A stretch of 64,000 nt of DNA. Origin: Methylotuvimicrobium sp018830325. Its GTDB lineage: Bacteria > Pseudomonadota > Gammaproteobacteria > Methylococcales > Methylomonadaceae. Position 1 is the stretch's first letter, and every line of letters begins with the position of its first letter. The translations under genes were made by a program, and so were the position numbers. The DNA lies in the NCBI RefSeq assembly GCF_044788715.1, contig NZ_CP173170.1, forward strand, positions 5,099,687 through 5,163,686, written 5' to 3'. A model generated the notes under the pieces. That model had not been told where the DNA came from. It ran no database searches and saw only the letters and a list, made by a program, of their open reading frames with translations. Shown one piece after another: positions 1 through 9,375 of the stretch.

Positions 1-2794
1 TACGGTGATGCTTGCCGAACAATTGCACGAGGATCTGCTTGCCGCTGTGGATCGCATGCTCCTGGCGCTTGCGCTCCTTGACCGTCTCCTGGGTCAGACG
101 CGGCAGCGTGTCGGCAGCGAATGTATGCAGCTCTTCCGCATAAATCGGCGGACTGCTTCTCAACAGCTCCATGCATTGCTCCAGATGACTCAACAAACCG
201 ACACGCTTTTTCAGTTGGTCCTGCTGCGCGGCGATCTGTTGATTCAACTGCGTCCGCCGGCGCTTGAACTCCTGCTTGAGCTGCTCGATCGCATCGTTCA
301 GCTGCCGGATTTTGCTCTCGCAATCGCCGCGCCGACGGCACAGCTCGGGATGCTCCTTCCAACGTTGCTGCAGCCAGTTTTGGTATTCATCGTGTTTACG
401 CTGATAGTCTCTCGCTTCTTTTTCGAGACGCTTCGCCTCGTTGAGCTGTTCCGACAGTTTCACGATCGTGTCGTCGGCGCCGCTGTCCTTCAGCTCGCTT
501 TTCAATTGCTGCTGTACGCGGCGTTTTTCCTGTTCGAAGTGTTCGGTATCGGCGGCGATTTGTTCTCTGATCGTCGTAATCAGGCGTTGACCGTCCGACT
601 CGATGACGCCTTTTCGGCCCAGATGTTCCTCATGCAGTGCATGCATCGCCTGTTCGTGTTCCGCTTCGATCGCGGCGATGGTTTGATTACTGCCTTCGAT
701 GTCGGAAGACAAACGCTGCATGTTCAATTCGATGTCGCGGCGCGCTTTTTCCGTTTCGACCTTGATCCGATCCGCCAACGCATTCGCTTCGTCTTGCAGA
801 TGCGCTTCGTTTTTTTCGACGCGCTTGATCCGTTGCTGTACTTTGTCGAGCTCGGTCTTGGCATGCTCGCGCTGCCTGTTCGCGGCATTCAGACTCGCAT
901 CGAGATTTTCGATTTCTTCGCCGAGCGCGTTCAGTTTGTCGAACAGATTTTTTTCTTCCTGCTCCAGACGCAGTTTGTCGGCGGTCGGATAGCTTCGTTC
1001 GGCTAGCACATCGAGCGCGATCCGCAGTCCGTAGAAGTCGTCACTGCCGTTTTCGCTCCAGTGCGGATCGAGGCCGCTATGATCGAGAAGTTCCGGCGCG
1101 ATCACGCGGCCGATGGTGTTTTGCCAACCTTCGACTTCATTGTCGAGATAATGTTGCAGCGTGCCGGGATCCGGTCTCAGGCGTTTCTGGCACTGCACAC
1201 GGCGCTCGCGCAGATTTCTGCGTTCGGTATTTTTGTCCTTGAGCTTTTGTTCGAACTGCCGGAATTGATCGAGCTTGCTCTGGTAGTCATTTTGCGCGTC
1301 ATGCCGGGCCTGATAGGCGAGCCGGTTTTCCTTGACGGCCGCTTCGAGCGCCTGCCGGTTATTGATTTGCTGTTCGGCCAAAGCTTCCGGTATCGACGGA
1401 TTCCTCAAGCGGCTCTTTTCGACTTCAAATTCCGTCAGCCATTGCGTTTGCTGCCCCTTGACCGGGTGCAACCGGCTTTCCTTAGCCTGCCGCAATTCTT
1501 CCTTGCGTTGCTGAAACGCCTCATCGGTCTCGCGCAGACTCTTTTCTTGCGATAACTGCGCTTCTGCGCATTGCCGCTCGAAAGTCTGGGTCTGGCTGTC
1601 GTGAGTGTGCCGTAATTCGTCGAGTTGTTTCTCGTAGTAAGCCTTGATTTCCTGCGTCTTGCTTTCCAGCGCTTCGATCTCGCTCTTGATTTTCATCTGT
1701 CTTTCGACATGCTGTTCGAGTAGCGAAGCCTTGAACGCAAAGCTTTCGGCATCCTGCCTTTCATAATCGAGTTTCTGCGTTTCGAGCGCATCGATCTGAT
1801 AATTCAGTTCTTTCAGCCGCTCGTTACATTCGATCAGCGCGTCGGTTTTCGGGTCCAACTGCTTATCGTGTTCTTGCTGTAATCGGTCGCGCTGTTCGTT
1901 CAGTTCGCTCAGGCTTTGTTCGAGCGCGTCTTTTTCCTTCAGGCAGGTTTTATGACTGTCGAGCGCGAGCGCATGAATATGCGACAGCGTCTTGAGCGTT
2001 TCCTTGTACTCGCCTATCGTCTGCAACAATTCGTCGAAATCGCCGCGCTTGGCCCCGATTTCCCGCGCTGCGGTCAAGTCGGACAGCCACGCGTCGATGT
2101 GTTGTTTGTTCAGTTGAAAGGGTTGCTGCTCGTCTTCGTTCTGCAGGAAGGTCTGGCTGAGCTTGTTGCGCGAGATATCGATCAACATTTGTTTGATCAC
2201 GTCGAAATCGCCGATTTTTTCGATGACCGAACCGATGACCTTCTCGATATGCGTCATCGGTGCAAAACCCATCGCAAAGCGTTGTTGCAGCGGGCGCAAC
2301 CAGCGCTTGCCGCTACTGACCTGATGGCACTGGATGATGCTGCAATAATCGTCGACCGCGACGAAGCGGGAAGCCTCGGCGTTCAGCGTCTTGTAGAAGC
2401 GCTCGATGCTGTGGCTGTCGCGCGGCAGGCCGTTTTCGCCGATATAATAATCCTGCCGATAAGGGGCGTCGATGAACTTGTATTTGGCGCCGCGCCCGTC
2501 GCTCTGCACCATGACATGACAAACTTGACCGTGCGGGCGTTGGTATTCATAGACCAGACAGCTGCTGCCGCGCGGCAGGTAATAATCCAGAAAACCTTTC
2601 TTGCTGCCGCTGCCGCCAACGATATTGCTCGGCCGCTCGCCCCAAAACAACTGCATCAAGCGTAGAAAAGTAGTCTTGCCGGCACCGTTCGTGCCGCTCA
2701 GATTGGTGTGACCGTCCAGCTTCAGCAAAACCGTTTTGCCGGGCCAAAAGCTGTCGATCAGGATGATTTTTTGCAGTCGAAAACTATCAGACAT
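1..2794 (-). CDS. SMC-like coiled-coil ATPase, partial (3' end outside window)
   Basis: Long reading frame on the minus strand, open from the ATG at 2794 to the window edge (931 codons visible). The N terminus carries a Walker A motif, GTNGAGKTT, at about residues 33-41, within a RecF/SMC-type ATPase head. Long Glu/Gln/Lys/Arg-rich coiled coil runs from about residue 260. A hinge-like globular stretch at about 545-625 (WQNTIGRVIAPELLDRSGLD) interrupts it, and a second coiled-coil arm follows. The C-terminal head with Walker B lies outside the window. It resembles the uncharacterised DUF3584 ATP-binding proteins; that family name is from memory and less certain than the SMC-like architecture. 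Such proteins bind or move DNA, often in repair, plasmid exclusion or phage defence; the role here is unknown. An in-frame TGA lies just upstream in the transposon repeat, so ATG 2794 is the first possible Met. No good Shine-Dalgarno precedes it. Confidence 0.8.
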   Translation of the reverse strand, partial: MSDSFRLQKIILIDSFWPGKTVLLKLDGHTNLSGTNGAGKTTFLRLMQLFWGERPSNIVGGSGSKKGFLDYYLPRGSSCLVYEYQRPHGQVCHVMVQSDGRGAKYKFIDAPYRQDYYIGENGLPRDSHSIERFYKTLNAEASRFVAVDDYCSIIQCHQVSSGKRWLRPLQQRFAMGFAPMTHIEKVIGSVIEKIGDFDVIKQMLIDISRNKLSQTFLQNEDEQQPFQLNKQHIDAWLSDLTAAREIGAKRGDFDELLQTIGEYKETLKTLSHIHALALDSHKTCLKEKDALEQSLSELNEQRDRLQQEHDKQLDPKTDALIECNERLKELNYQIDALETQKLDYERQDAESFAFKASLLEQHVERQMKIKSEIEALESKTQEIKAYYEKQLDELRHTHDSQTQTFERQCAEAQLSQEKSLRETDEAFQQRKEELRQAKESRLHPVKGQQTQWLTEFEVEKSRLRNPSIPEALAEQQINNRQALEAAVKENRLAYQARHDAQNDYQSKLDQFRQFEQKLKDKNTERRNLRERRVQCQKRLRPDPGTLQHYLDNEVEGWQNTIGRVIAPELLDHSGLDPHWSENGSDDFYGLRIALDVLAERSYPTADKLRLEQEEKNLFDKLNALGEEIENLDASLNAANRQREHAKTELDKVQQRIKRVEKNEAHLQDEANALADRIKVETEKARRDIELNMQRLSSDIEGSNQTIAAIEAEHEQAMHALHEEHLGRKGVIESDGQRLITTIREQIAADTEHFEQEKRRVQQQLKSELKDSGADDTIVKLSEQLNEAKRLEKEARDYQRKHDEYQNWLQQRWKEHPELCRRRGDCESKIRQLNDAIEQLKQEFKRRRTQLNQQIAAQQDQLKKRVGLLSHLEQCMELLRSSPPIYAEELHTFAADTLPRLTQETVKERKRQEHAIHSGKQILVQLFGKHHR

Positions 2795-2798
2795 TTCT

Positions 2799-3578
2799 AA
2801 AAGGGGTCAGGTTACTTTTTATTGCCATCTCTGGCTTTTTTGGGGCGGCCTTGCGGCGCAATTTTGACGCGTCGACCTAAAACAGTCTCGATTTCATGCT
2901 GAAACTTGTCCGAGCCCAGCGCGCAGTCTTTGTTCAAGTGGGCGCGTATCGCTCGAATGTCATTGTCGGCCAAAGCTTGCTTGCAGAGTTCGCGGTAGGC
3001 CATTACTCGGGTCTCGGGATTCGCAGCCAGCAGACGATATTCCGGCGGCTCCTCCAACCATTCCATGCCGCTTCCGGTCACATGATGCCGGCAACTGGAC
3101 CACCGGTAATCCCATGGATAGTCCACCATGCCGGCCCGTACCGGATTCAATTCAATATAACGCATGCACGTCAACAAGTAACGCTCGCTGTCGATCAAAC
3201 TCGATTTGAAACGCCCTTCGAAGAGCGTTCCGGTGCGCTGGTAGGTCTTATTGATGTAACGGACATATCGCCGGCCGACCGATTGCATCAAAGCGGAAAT
3301 CCCGCCCGGCGCCTCGCTCATTGCCAATAAATGAACATGATTCGTCATCTGCACGAATGCGTAAAGCTTGCAATGGTTCTTCACCAAGGCTTCACGCAGA
3401 TATTCGAGATAGATCGTGTAATCATTTTCATCAAAGAAAATAGGCTGGCGATTATTGCCGCGTTGCACAATGTGCTGCGGAACATTCGGCAAGTCGAGGC
3501 GCGGGAGACGAGGCATGGCTTTGGTATGTTTAAAGGACTAACGAAATAATAGCACAAGAATGTAACCTGACCCCTTTT
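2799..3578. mobile_element. REP-transposase element bounded by 17-bp perfect inverted repeats
   Basis: The left end at 2799-2815 (AAAAGGGGTCAGGTTAC) is the exact reverse complement of the right end at 3562-3578. The repeats enclose a single Y1-type transposase gene and nothing else. GGGGTCAG-type ends next to REP-associated transposases are familiar from many proteobacteria. The left end lies 5 bp from the start codon of the ATPase gene, so the element has replaced that gene's original leader. Confidence 0.75.
2812..3516 (-). CDS. REP-associated tyrosine transposase (Y1/HUH family)
   Basis: 234-residue protein of the IS200-like Y1 transposase superfamily, REP-associated (RAYT) branch, which cuts single-stranded DNA at hairpins. 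The metal-binding HUH motif is HVH at residues 60-62 (context TNHVHLL). The helix with the nucleophilic tyrosine follows, with Tyr 84, 87 and 92 in GRRYVRYINKTYQR and the family-typical GTLFEGRFKSSL after it. The C-terminal tail is basic (GRPKKARDGNKK). Length and motif order are normal, so it may be active. It is transcribed toward the ATPase gene, and its stop codon overlaps the left terminal repeat. Confidence 0.9.
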   Translation of the reverse strand: MPRLPRLDLPNVPQHIVQRGNNRQPIFFDENDYTIYLEYLREALVKNHCKLYAFVQMTNHVHLLAMSEAPGGISALMQSVGRRYVRYINKTYQRTGTLFEGRFKSSLIDSERYLLTCMRYIELNPVRAGMVDYPWDYRWSSCRHHVTGSGMEWLEEPPEYRLLAANPETRVMAYRELCKQALADNDIRAIRAHLNKDCALGSDKFQHEIETVLGRRVKIAPQGRPKKARDGNKK

Positions 3579-3583
3579 CTCAT

Positions 3584-3667
3584 GTGGTATTCGAGTTGCC
3601 GGATAATTTATTGGAACACGCTCAGGCGCTCTTAGTTGATTATTTCAGAGCTCTGGAAAAGATGTAA
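3584..3667 (+). pseudogene. Possible C-terminal coding scrap beside the transposon
   Basis: Directly outside the right terminal repeat, a 28-codon open stretch ends in TAA. It reads as an amphipathic, leucine-rich C terminus (ELPDNLLEHAQALLVDYF). It has no start and runs into a stop inside the transposon repeat upstream, as expected if an insertion cut off an older gene. I do not recognise a family, and a chance frame of this length is possible. Confidence 0.2.
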
Positions 3668-4240
3668 TTTGTGGGGATACCTCAGAACCCTACCCCTTTT
3701 CCACTTTTCCAGCCCCTTTTTTTCGGTTTTTGTGATGAGCTTAATAGTTTTGCTTGAAATCTAGCGCGGATGGTGCTGTTATAGCCGTGTAACCACATAA
3801 TTTATCCAGGATATCCTACCTCTTGTGATGAGTGCGTGTGGTTACATTTTCGTCAATCAAGGGGCACGACTTTTTGCCACGTTAGTGGTTTCGTGCAACA
3901 TTTCTCATACCCTCATTCCAACGATGTATTGACATAATCGGGCGTTGATTGGAAGCAAGGAGTGGCTAAACTTTAAAATGTGAAGAATATATCATTTACT
4001 ATCAACGGGTTTGTTGAATCCGGTATTTTTCACGCCAATTAGGTTATTACCAATCTTCGAGCGATAGTTTTATTGCAACTTTTTATTTTAATATTATCGC
4101 TCAAACACTAACCATTATAGGTATTTAAATCTATAGCAATTTATCCTAAATCATTGGATGTATTGGGGTATTAGGTTATATGCCTTTATTATTTCAAATC
4201 ATCGTATATTTTAACTGAATATGCTCGAAGGAGAATAATA
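3668..4240. other. AT-rich intergenic region, no gene seen
   Basis: About 570 bp without convincing coding potential. It holds a 9-bp inverted repeat (GAGCGATA near 4057 and its complement near 4097, separated by an AT-rich spacer) and becomes very AT-rich before the channel gene, so it probably contains that gene's promoter. I could not assign -35 and -10 boxes with confidence. Confidence 0.5.
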
Positions 4241-5698
4241 ATGGAAATAACAAATTTGATGAATTCACTCCAAGATACGCTGGGGCAGCATCTTCCTAAG
4301 GTCGCTGGCGCGCTCGCCATTCTTGTTATCGGTTGGCTAGTGGCTGTTTTGTTTAGAGCCGGTGTCCGCAAAGCTCTTTCACTGCTCAAGCTGAATCAAA
4401 AGATAGCTAAAGGCGGCGAGGTCACGATAAATCTTGAATCAGGAATTGCCAAGGGGGTTTACTGGACCATACTACTGATGGTTTTTATCGCCGTGTTCAA
4501 TGTTCTTGACCTTGAATTGGTCTCGAAACCTTTGGATGCCTTGGTTACCCAAGTCTTTAAATATATTCCACGAATTGTGGCGGGTGGCGTTTTGTTGTTA
4601 GTCGCCTGGCTGTTGGCAACGATAGTTCGCATGATGGTTATCAAGGCTTTGGACGCCACTGATCTGGATGAGAGGCTGGGCGTGACCGAAGGCGGCGTTT
4701 CGACCAGTAAAAATATCGGTAACGTTGTCTACTGGTTTATTTTCTTACTTTTTCTTCCTGCGATTCTCGGCGCATTTCAACTCGAGGGGTTACTGATTCC
4801 CGTGGAAAACATGGTGAATTCGATTTTAGCCATGCTGCCGAATATTATTGCCGCGGGCGTTATCGGATTGATCGGCTGGTTTGTCGCTAAAATACTCCGT
4901 GACATCGTTACCAACCTTCTCTCCGCCGCCGGAGCGGACCGTATTGGGGTACGCGTGGGTTTGGAAGAAGGCAAGGGTATATCCCATCTCATAGGCACCG
5001 TAGTATTTTTCTTCGTGTTCGTGCCCGCCCTGGTAGCGGCGTTGGATGCCTTGCAAATGCAATCGATATCCGCGCCGGCGACGAATATGCTCAATGTTAT
5101 CATGCAGGCGATACCGGACATTTTAGCGGCAGTGATGATTTTGGTCATTGCTTTCTATGTCGCGCGGTTTGTCGCGAACCTGGTGACAACGCTGTTGCAG
5201 GGGATGAATTTCGATAAGATTCCGTCGGCACTCGGTTTGGAAGAGATGTTTGCCCAAGGTGTCACGCCTTCGGTTCTGATCGGAAGATTGCTGATTTTCT
5301 TTACCATGTTGTTTGCGGCGATCGAGGCATCGGATCAACTGGGGATGACTCAAATCGGTGGCTTGATCACTACTTTCGTGGAGTTTGGCGGAAAAATTTT
5401 GTTGGGCTCGGTCATTTTGGCGGTAGGATTTTGGCTTGCCAATATCATTTACAAGGTCATCATCAGCGGCGGGCAAGGCAAATTAGCGGCGGGCATCGCA
5501 AGATTTGCGATTCTCGGTCTGGTCACGGCAATGGGATTGCATGCCATGGGATTGGCTGACGATATCGTCAACATGGCCTTCGGCTTAACCTTGGGTGCGA
5601 TCGCCATTGCGGTGGCGCTGTCATTCGGATTGGGCGGCAGAGAAGCTGCAGGCAAGCAAATGGAATATTGGTTCAAACAAATGCGAGGAGAGCCATAG
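4241..5698 (+). CDS. CmpX-like mechanosensitive channel family membrane protein
   Basis: 485-residue integral membrane protein built from repeated conserved-TM-helix units, each an amphipathic segment and a long hydrophobic helix. Examples are LPKVAGALAILVIGWLVAVL near residue 20, IPRIVAGGVLLLVAWLLATI near 105 and LPNIIAAGVIGLIGWFVAKI near 200, with two more units near 285 and 385. This repeat pattern is that of CmpX-type proteins in the small-conductance mechanosensitive channel clan, which act in the inner membrane in the response to osmotic or cell-wall stress. The start follows a clear Shine-Dalgarno (GAAGGAG) 8 bp upstream. The gene is monocistronic with a strong terminator. Gating and ion selectivity cannot be judged from sequence. 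Confidence 0.85.
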   Translation: MEITNLMNSLQDTLGQHLPKVAGALAILVIGWLVAVLFRAGVRKALSLLKLNQKIAKGGEVTINLESGIAKGVYWTILLMVFIAVFNVLDLELVSKPLDALVTQVFKYIPRIVAGGVLLLVAWLLATIVRMMVIKALDATDLDERLGVTEGGVSTSKNIGNVVYWFIFLLFLPAILGAFQLEGLLIPVENMVNSILAMLPNIIAAGVIGLIGWFVAKILRDIVTNLLSAAGADRIGVRVGLEEGKGISHLIGTVVFFFVFVPALVAALDALQMQSISAPATNMLNVIMQAIPDILAAVMILVIAFYVARFVANLVTTLLQGMNFDKIPSALGLEEMFAQGVTPSVLIGRLLIFFTMLFAAIEASDQLGMTQIGGLITTFVEFGGKILLGSVILAVGFWLANIIYKVIISGGQGKLAAGIARFAILGLVTAMGLHAMGLADDIVNMAFGLTLGAIAIAVALSFGLGGREAAGKQMEYWFKQMRGEP

Positions 5699-5717
5699 AC
5701 ATTGCTCAGTCCTATAG

Positions 5718-5749
5718 GTCGGGTTGCGATAGCGTACCCGACTTTTTTT
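5718..5749 (+). terminator. Rho-independent terminator of the CmpX-like gene
   Basis: Perfect 7-bp GC-rich stem (GTCGGGT at 5718-5724, ACCCGAC at 5736-5742) followed by seven T residues, 20 bp past the stop codon. Confidence 0.85.
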
Positions 5750-6267
5750 ACGCGGAGACAGACTCGATGATTATCAGATTCGTTGGATTACAATAGACGT
5801 TCTAAAGCTTAGCAGGTCGAGCAGCGCTTTTTATGCTCGACGTTTGGATGCTTCAATTGGGCGTCGCTCCATCGGAGCATAATCGTACAGGCTGTTCTGA
5901 AAATTGTATGATGCCCATGATAGCGGTAACTATCCGGACAATTCACCGCTGCTGGAATACTGCCGGAACTATCGGAAAAAAAGCATTGCCCGACCTGCAA
6001 TTTCATTGGAAATTTAGGCATCGTTTGGCTTCGATCCTCTGAGCGGGCCGAGGGTTGCAATCCCTGCCAAAACGTTTCAAATTCAAGTGATGCATGACAA
6101 ACGTTACGGACGGTTTTATAAAACCGTCCGGCGGCGTTCATGATATGAAATAGCTATGCTTTTCAAGATGGTTGCTTTCTTGGTGAATCAGGTATTTCAC
6201 AAGTTACTGACTTCTTTCGTATATTTCCTGATTTTAGTGGATCATCAGCCGAATTGAGGATAATCAC
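5750..6267. other. Intergenic region with a 24-bp perfect palindrome
   Basis: No convincing gene. A perfect palindrome at 6107-6130 (CGGACGGTTTTATAAAACCG plus TCCG) has no run of T after it, so it is more like a binding site or repeat remnant than an intrinsic terminator. Two overlapping opposite-strand frames at 5809-6141 and 5833-6042 look non-coding. Confidence 0.45.
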
Positions 6268-7089
6268 ATGCCTATTCCTTCTGGAGAGCCGATGAAACAA
6301 ACGCCTAAAGCTCTGTTTATTTCCCATGGCGGAGGCCCTCTGCCCTTGCTGGGAGATCCGGCGCATCAAGAAATGGTTTCATGTCTGACAAACATTGCGC
6401 TAAGCTTTCCAAAACCCGACGCCCTCGTAGTGGTCAGCGCACACTGGGAAGAAAAAATTCCCACAATCACTTCTGGGCAGAGCCCTTCGTTGATATATGA
6501 CTACTATGGATTCCCGGTAGAGTCCTACGAAATCCAGTATCCCTGCCTCGGCAAACCCTCCTTGGCTGCCGAAATCCAGAGGTTGCTGGCCACTGCCGGG
6601 ATTGATTCCAGACTGGATACATCGAGAGGGTTTGATCACGGTGTTTTTGTGCCGCTTAAAATCATGTATCCGGAGGCGAATATCCCGTGTGTTCAATTGT
6701 CTCTTGTTGACACACTCGATCCTTCTCTTCACATCGAGATAGGACGTGCGCTCAAGGAGTTGAGTCGGCAGAACGTCTTGGTCATCGGCTCAGGCTTTTC
6801 GTTCCATAACCTGAAGGCATTTTTTGCGCCTGACGATGAAGAATCCAAGCGGCTTAATCACTCGTTTGAGGGCTGGTTGGAGAAAGTATGTTCCGGTCGT
6901 GAATACCGGGAAGAAGATCGAGCCGAGATGTTGATTCGTTGGGACGTGGCGCCTGGCGCGCGCTTCTGTCATCCGAGGGAAGAGCATCTGTTACCGCTTC
7001 ACGTTTGTTATGGAGTGGCTCAAAGTCCGAGTTCAGAACAGTTCCGGATCGACATCATGAACAAAGAATCGAGTTTTTATGTGTGGTGA
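6268..7089 (+). CDS. LigB/DODA-type extradiol ring-cleavage dioxygenase family protein
   Basis: 273-residue class III extradiol dioxygenase fold, the group that includes YgiD and plant DOPA dioxygenases. Metal-ligand histidines sit in the expected motifs: LFISHGGGP (His20), VVSAHWE (His59), GFDHGVFVPL and GSGFSFHN. Enzymes of this group open catecholic rings using Zn or Fe; the substrate here is unknown. The start at 6268 has GAGGA upstream. A second ATG at 6292, also with a GGAG upstream, is closer to where family members usually begin and would give 265 residues. No catabolic neighbours accompany it. Confidence 0.85.
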   Translation: MPIPSGEPMKQTPKALFISHGGGPLPLLGDPAHQEMVSCLTNIALSFPKPDALVVVSAHWEEKIPTITSGQSPSLIYDYYGFPVESYEIQYPCLGKPSLAAEIQRLLATAGIDSRLDTSRGFDHGVFVPLKIMYPEANIPCVQLSLVDTLDPSLHIEIGRALKELSRQNVLVIGSGFSFHNLKAFFAPDDEESKRLNHSFEGWLEKVCSGREYREEDRAEMLIRWDVAPGARFCHPREEHLLPLHVCYGVAQSPSSEQFRIDIMNKESSFYVW

Positions 7090-7383
7090 GAGGAGTACCG
7101 GCAAGGCGTTACACGTTTTGTCAACGCCGAATCAGAAGAGGCCGAGTCAAATTATTACCGTTAAAAGGGGGCAGTTTCTTTATTATTACTGCTATCTCGC
7201 TTTTTTGGGACACCCTCGTACCTGTGATCCCTAAATTAGGAATTGCTGGGATACCTGCGGGGATTAAATAAATCGAAACGTCCATGATAGGATAATTCGT
7301 ATCAATTAGATCCCGACCTAGGGTTAAGCGGCTCATGCCGCATTCCCGACGCCAAAAAATAATGGAAGCTCGTCAACAACTCG
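7090..7383. other. Intergenic region before the restriction island
   Basis: No gene seen. It contains the phrase CCTAAATTAGGAATTGCTGG near 7231, close to the inverted ends of the repeat at 30859-31122, which suggests a decayed repeat end. The promoter of hsdM should lie here but is not obvious. Confidence 0.4.
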
Positions 7384-9375
7384 ATGAATCAGCAACAAAT
7401 CAAACAACTCGAAACCGAACTCTGGGCTAGCGCCGACAATCTGCGGGCCAATTCCAAACTGACGGCGGCGGAATACAAAGACCCTGTGCTGGGGCTGATC
7501 TTGCTGCGCTATGCGCAAAACCGCTACGAGCAAGCCAAGGTTGCCATTGAAGCCGCCATGCCGGAAACTCCGCGCGGCAAACTAAAGCCAACCAAAGAAC
7601 ACTTCTTGGCGGCGGGAGCCATGCTGGTGCCCGAGCAATCGCAATACGACTATCTGGCCAATCTGCCGGAAGGCGTCGGCATTTGCGAAGCCTTGAATAC
7701 GGCGATGCGACTGATCGAGGAGGAATACCCCGATCTGGCCGGCATTTTGCCGAAAAATTATCAGGAGCTGGACCCGGATTTACTGCGCGAACTCATTCGG
7801 GTATTCAACAAGGATTCGGTCAAAAACCTTAGCGGGGACGTATTCGGCCGCATCTACGAATATTTTTTGATGAAGTTCTCGATGAGCGGGGCCGGCGCGC
7901 AGGAAGGCGGCGAATTCTTCACGCCGCCGTCGTTGGTGCAATTGATCGTCAACCTGATTCAACCCGACCACGGGATCATTCACGATCCGGCCTGCGGTTC
8001 CGGCGGCATGTTCGTGCAAACCGGCCATTTTATCGAAGAGCACGGCGGCAAAAGCGTCAACGAAACCATCAAATGCTACGGCACCGAGTTAAAGTCCAAC
8101 AATGCCAAATTGGCGAAAATGAACTTGGCGATCCACGGCATCGAAGGCAAGGTCATCGAAAGCAACAGCTTTTACTCCGACCCGCACGACCTGATCGGCC
8201 AATGCGACTTCGTGATGGCCAATCCGCCGTTCAACGTCAACAAGGTCGACAAAGACAAGGACTACGTCAAGACCGACCCTCGCCTGTTTAAAGAGGTCGG
8301 TATTCCCAAGGCCGACAACGGCAACTACCTGTGGATACAGTATTTTTACCACTATCTCAACGCCACGGGCCGCGCCGGCTTTGTCATGGCCAGCTCGGCC
8401 ACCGACGCCGGCAACACCGAAAAAGCCATCCGCCAAAGACTGATAGCAACCGGCGCGGTGGATTGCATCGTTTCGGTGGGCAATAATTTTTTCTATACCC
8501 GCTCGCTGCCTTGTCATGTCTGGTTTCTGGATCGCGGCAAACGCGAACAAAACCGCGACAAAATCCTGATGATCGATGCGCGCAACACCTTCCGCAAAGT
8601 CACGACCACGATCAACGACTATTCGCCCGGCCAGTTGCTGACCTTTGCCGCGATCATGAACGCCTATCGCGGCGATTCAGATGCAATAAGCAACGCGGTC
8701 ATGCAACTGCAAGTCCAGGCGATTGCACAAGCCGCTAATCTGATAGAGGCCGTCAACGAGTTACGGCAACAGTGTGCCGGCACCATTTTTAATAATACCG
8801 CGCTGAACTTTAAGGCCGCACAGCTTGAATTAGCGCAATGCGTCATTCTGGCTAAGGATGCCGATTACCCCGCTTGCCATGCCCTATTGCAAACCTTTGA
8901 AAACCCTGTGCCACGGCTGGCGGCTTTGCTGGAAAACTATAAAACCCAACTGGATACGGCCAAAAAGGCGCTGGATAAAAAAGACAGCGCCGGTAAAAAG
9001 CAACTGGATGAGCAAGGCAAACTGCTGCGCGAATTGAACGCCGCGATCAACGCCTACCAAAATCAATATTGCAAAAGCCAGGTCGGCGAACCGTTGCACG
9101 ATTACAAGCAAGCCTTGAAAGACTGGCATCATTTGACCCAATATTTTCCCGACGGCCGTTATGCCGATGTCGAAGGCTTGTGCAAGATCGTCGATTTGGC
9201 GGAGGTTGAGGAAAACGATTACAGCCTGACGCCGGGGCGTTATGTGGGGTATAACATAGAAGTGGATGAGGATTTTGATTATCAAAGCAGATTGAGTAAG
9301 ATTCGGTCGGAATTAGCTGTGTTGAATCAAGAGGCTAGTGGGTTGATGTCACTCATTCAGGCGACCAATCTATGA
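7384..9375 (+). CDS. hsdM: Type I restriction-modification methyltransferase subunit
   Basis: 663-residue N6-adenine DNA methyltransferase, the M subunit of a type I system. An N-terminal HsdM helical domain (about 1-150) precedes the catalytic domain, with the SAM-binding motif DPACGSGGMF at about 201-210 and the catalytic NPPF at about 280-283. It is about 130 residues longer than the classic E. coli EcoKI HsdM; the extra C-terminal part (about 420-640) is rich in helices and probably forms a coiled coil against HsdS. With HsdS it forms the M2S1 methylase. Its stop overlaps the hsdS start by 4 bp (ATGA), so the two are translationally coupled. Confidence 0.95.
   Translation: MNQQQIKQLETELWASADNLRANSKLTAAEYKDPVLGLILLRYAQNRYEQAKVAIEAAMPETPRGKLKPTKEHFLAAGAMLVPEQSQYDYLANLPEGVGICEALNTAMRLIEEEYPDLAGILPKNYQELDPDLLRELIRVFNKDSVKNLSGDVFGRIYEYFLMKFSMSGAGAQEGGEFFTPPSLVQLIVNLIQPDHGIIHDPACGSGGMFVQTGHFIEEHGGKSVNETIKCYGTELKSNNAKLAKMNLAIHGIEGKVIESNSFYSDPHDLIGQCDFVMANPPFNVNKVDKDKDYVKTDPRLFKEVGIPKADNGNYLWIQYFYHYLNATGRAGFVMASSATDAGNTEKAIRQRLIATGAVDCIVSVGNNFFYTRSLPCHVWFLDRGKREQNRDKILMIDARNTFRKVTTTINDYSPGQLLTFAAIMNAYRGDSDAISNAVMQLQVQAIAQAANLIEAVNELRQQCAGTIFNNTALNFKAAQLELAQCVILAKDADYPACHALLQTFENPVPRLAALLENYKTQLDTAKKALDKKDSAGKKQLDEQGKLLRELNAAINAYQNQYCKSQVGEPLHDYKQALKDWHHLTQYFPDGRYADVEGLCKIVDLAEVEENDYSLTPGRYVGYNIEVDEDFDYQSRLSKIRSELAVLNQEASGLMSLIQATNL

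Noticed and set aside
5..2665. Long plus-strand frames (333, 164 and 249 codons) opposite the SMC-like ATPase
   Set aside because: They are antisense shadows of a GC-biased coiled-coil gene; the minus frame has Walker A and heptad structure, while the plus frames are low-complexity Phe/Leu/Arg and lack start signals.
5809..6141. 110-codon minus-strand frame in the gap before the dioxygenase
   Set aside because: No Shine-Dalgarno, overlapping opposite-strand frame, odd Cys/His/Arg composition and it contains the 24-bp palindrome; typical of repeat-rich noncoding DNA.
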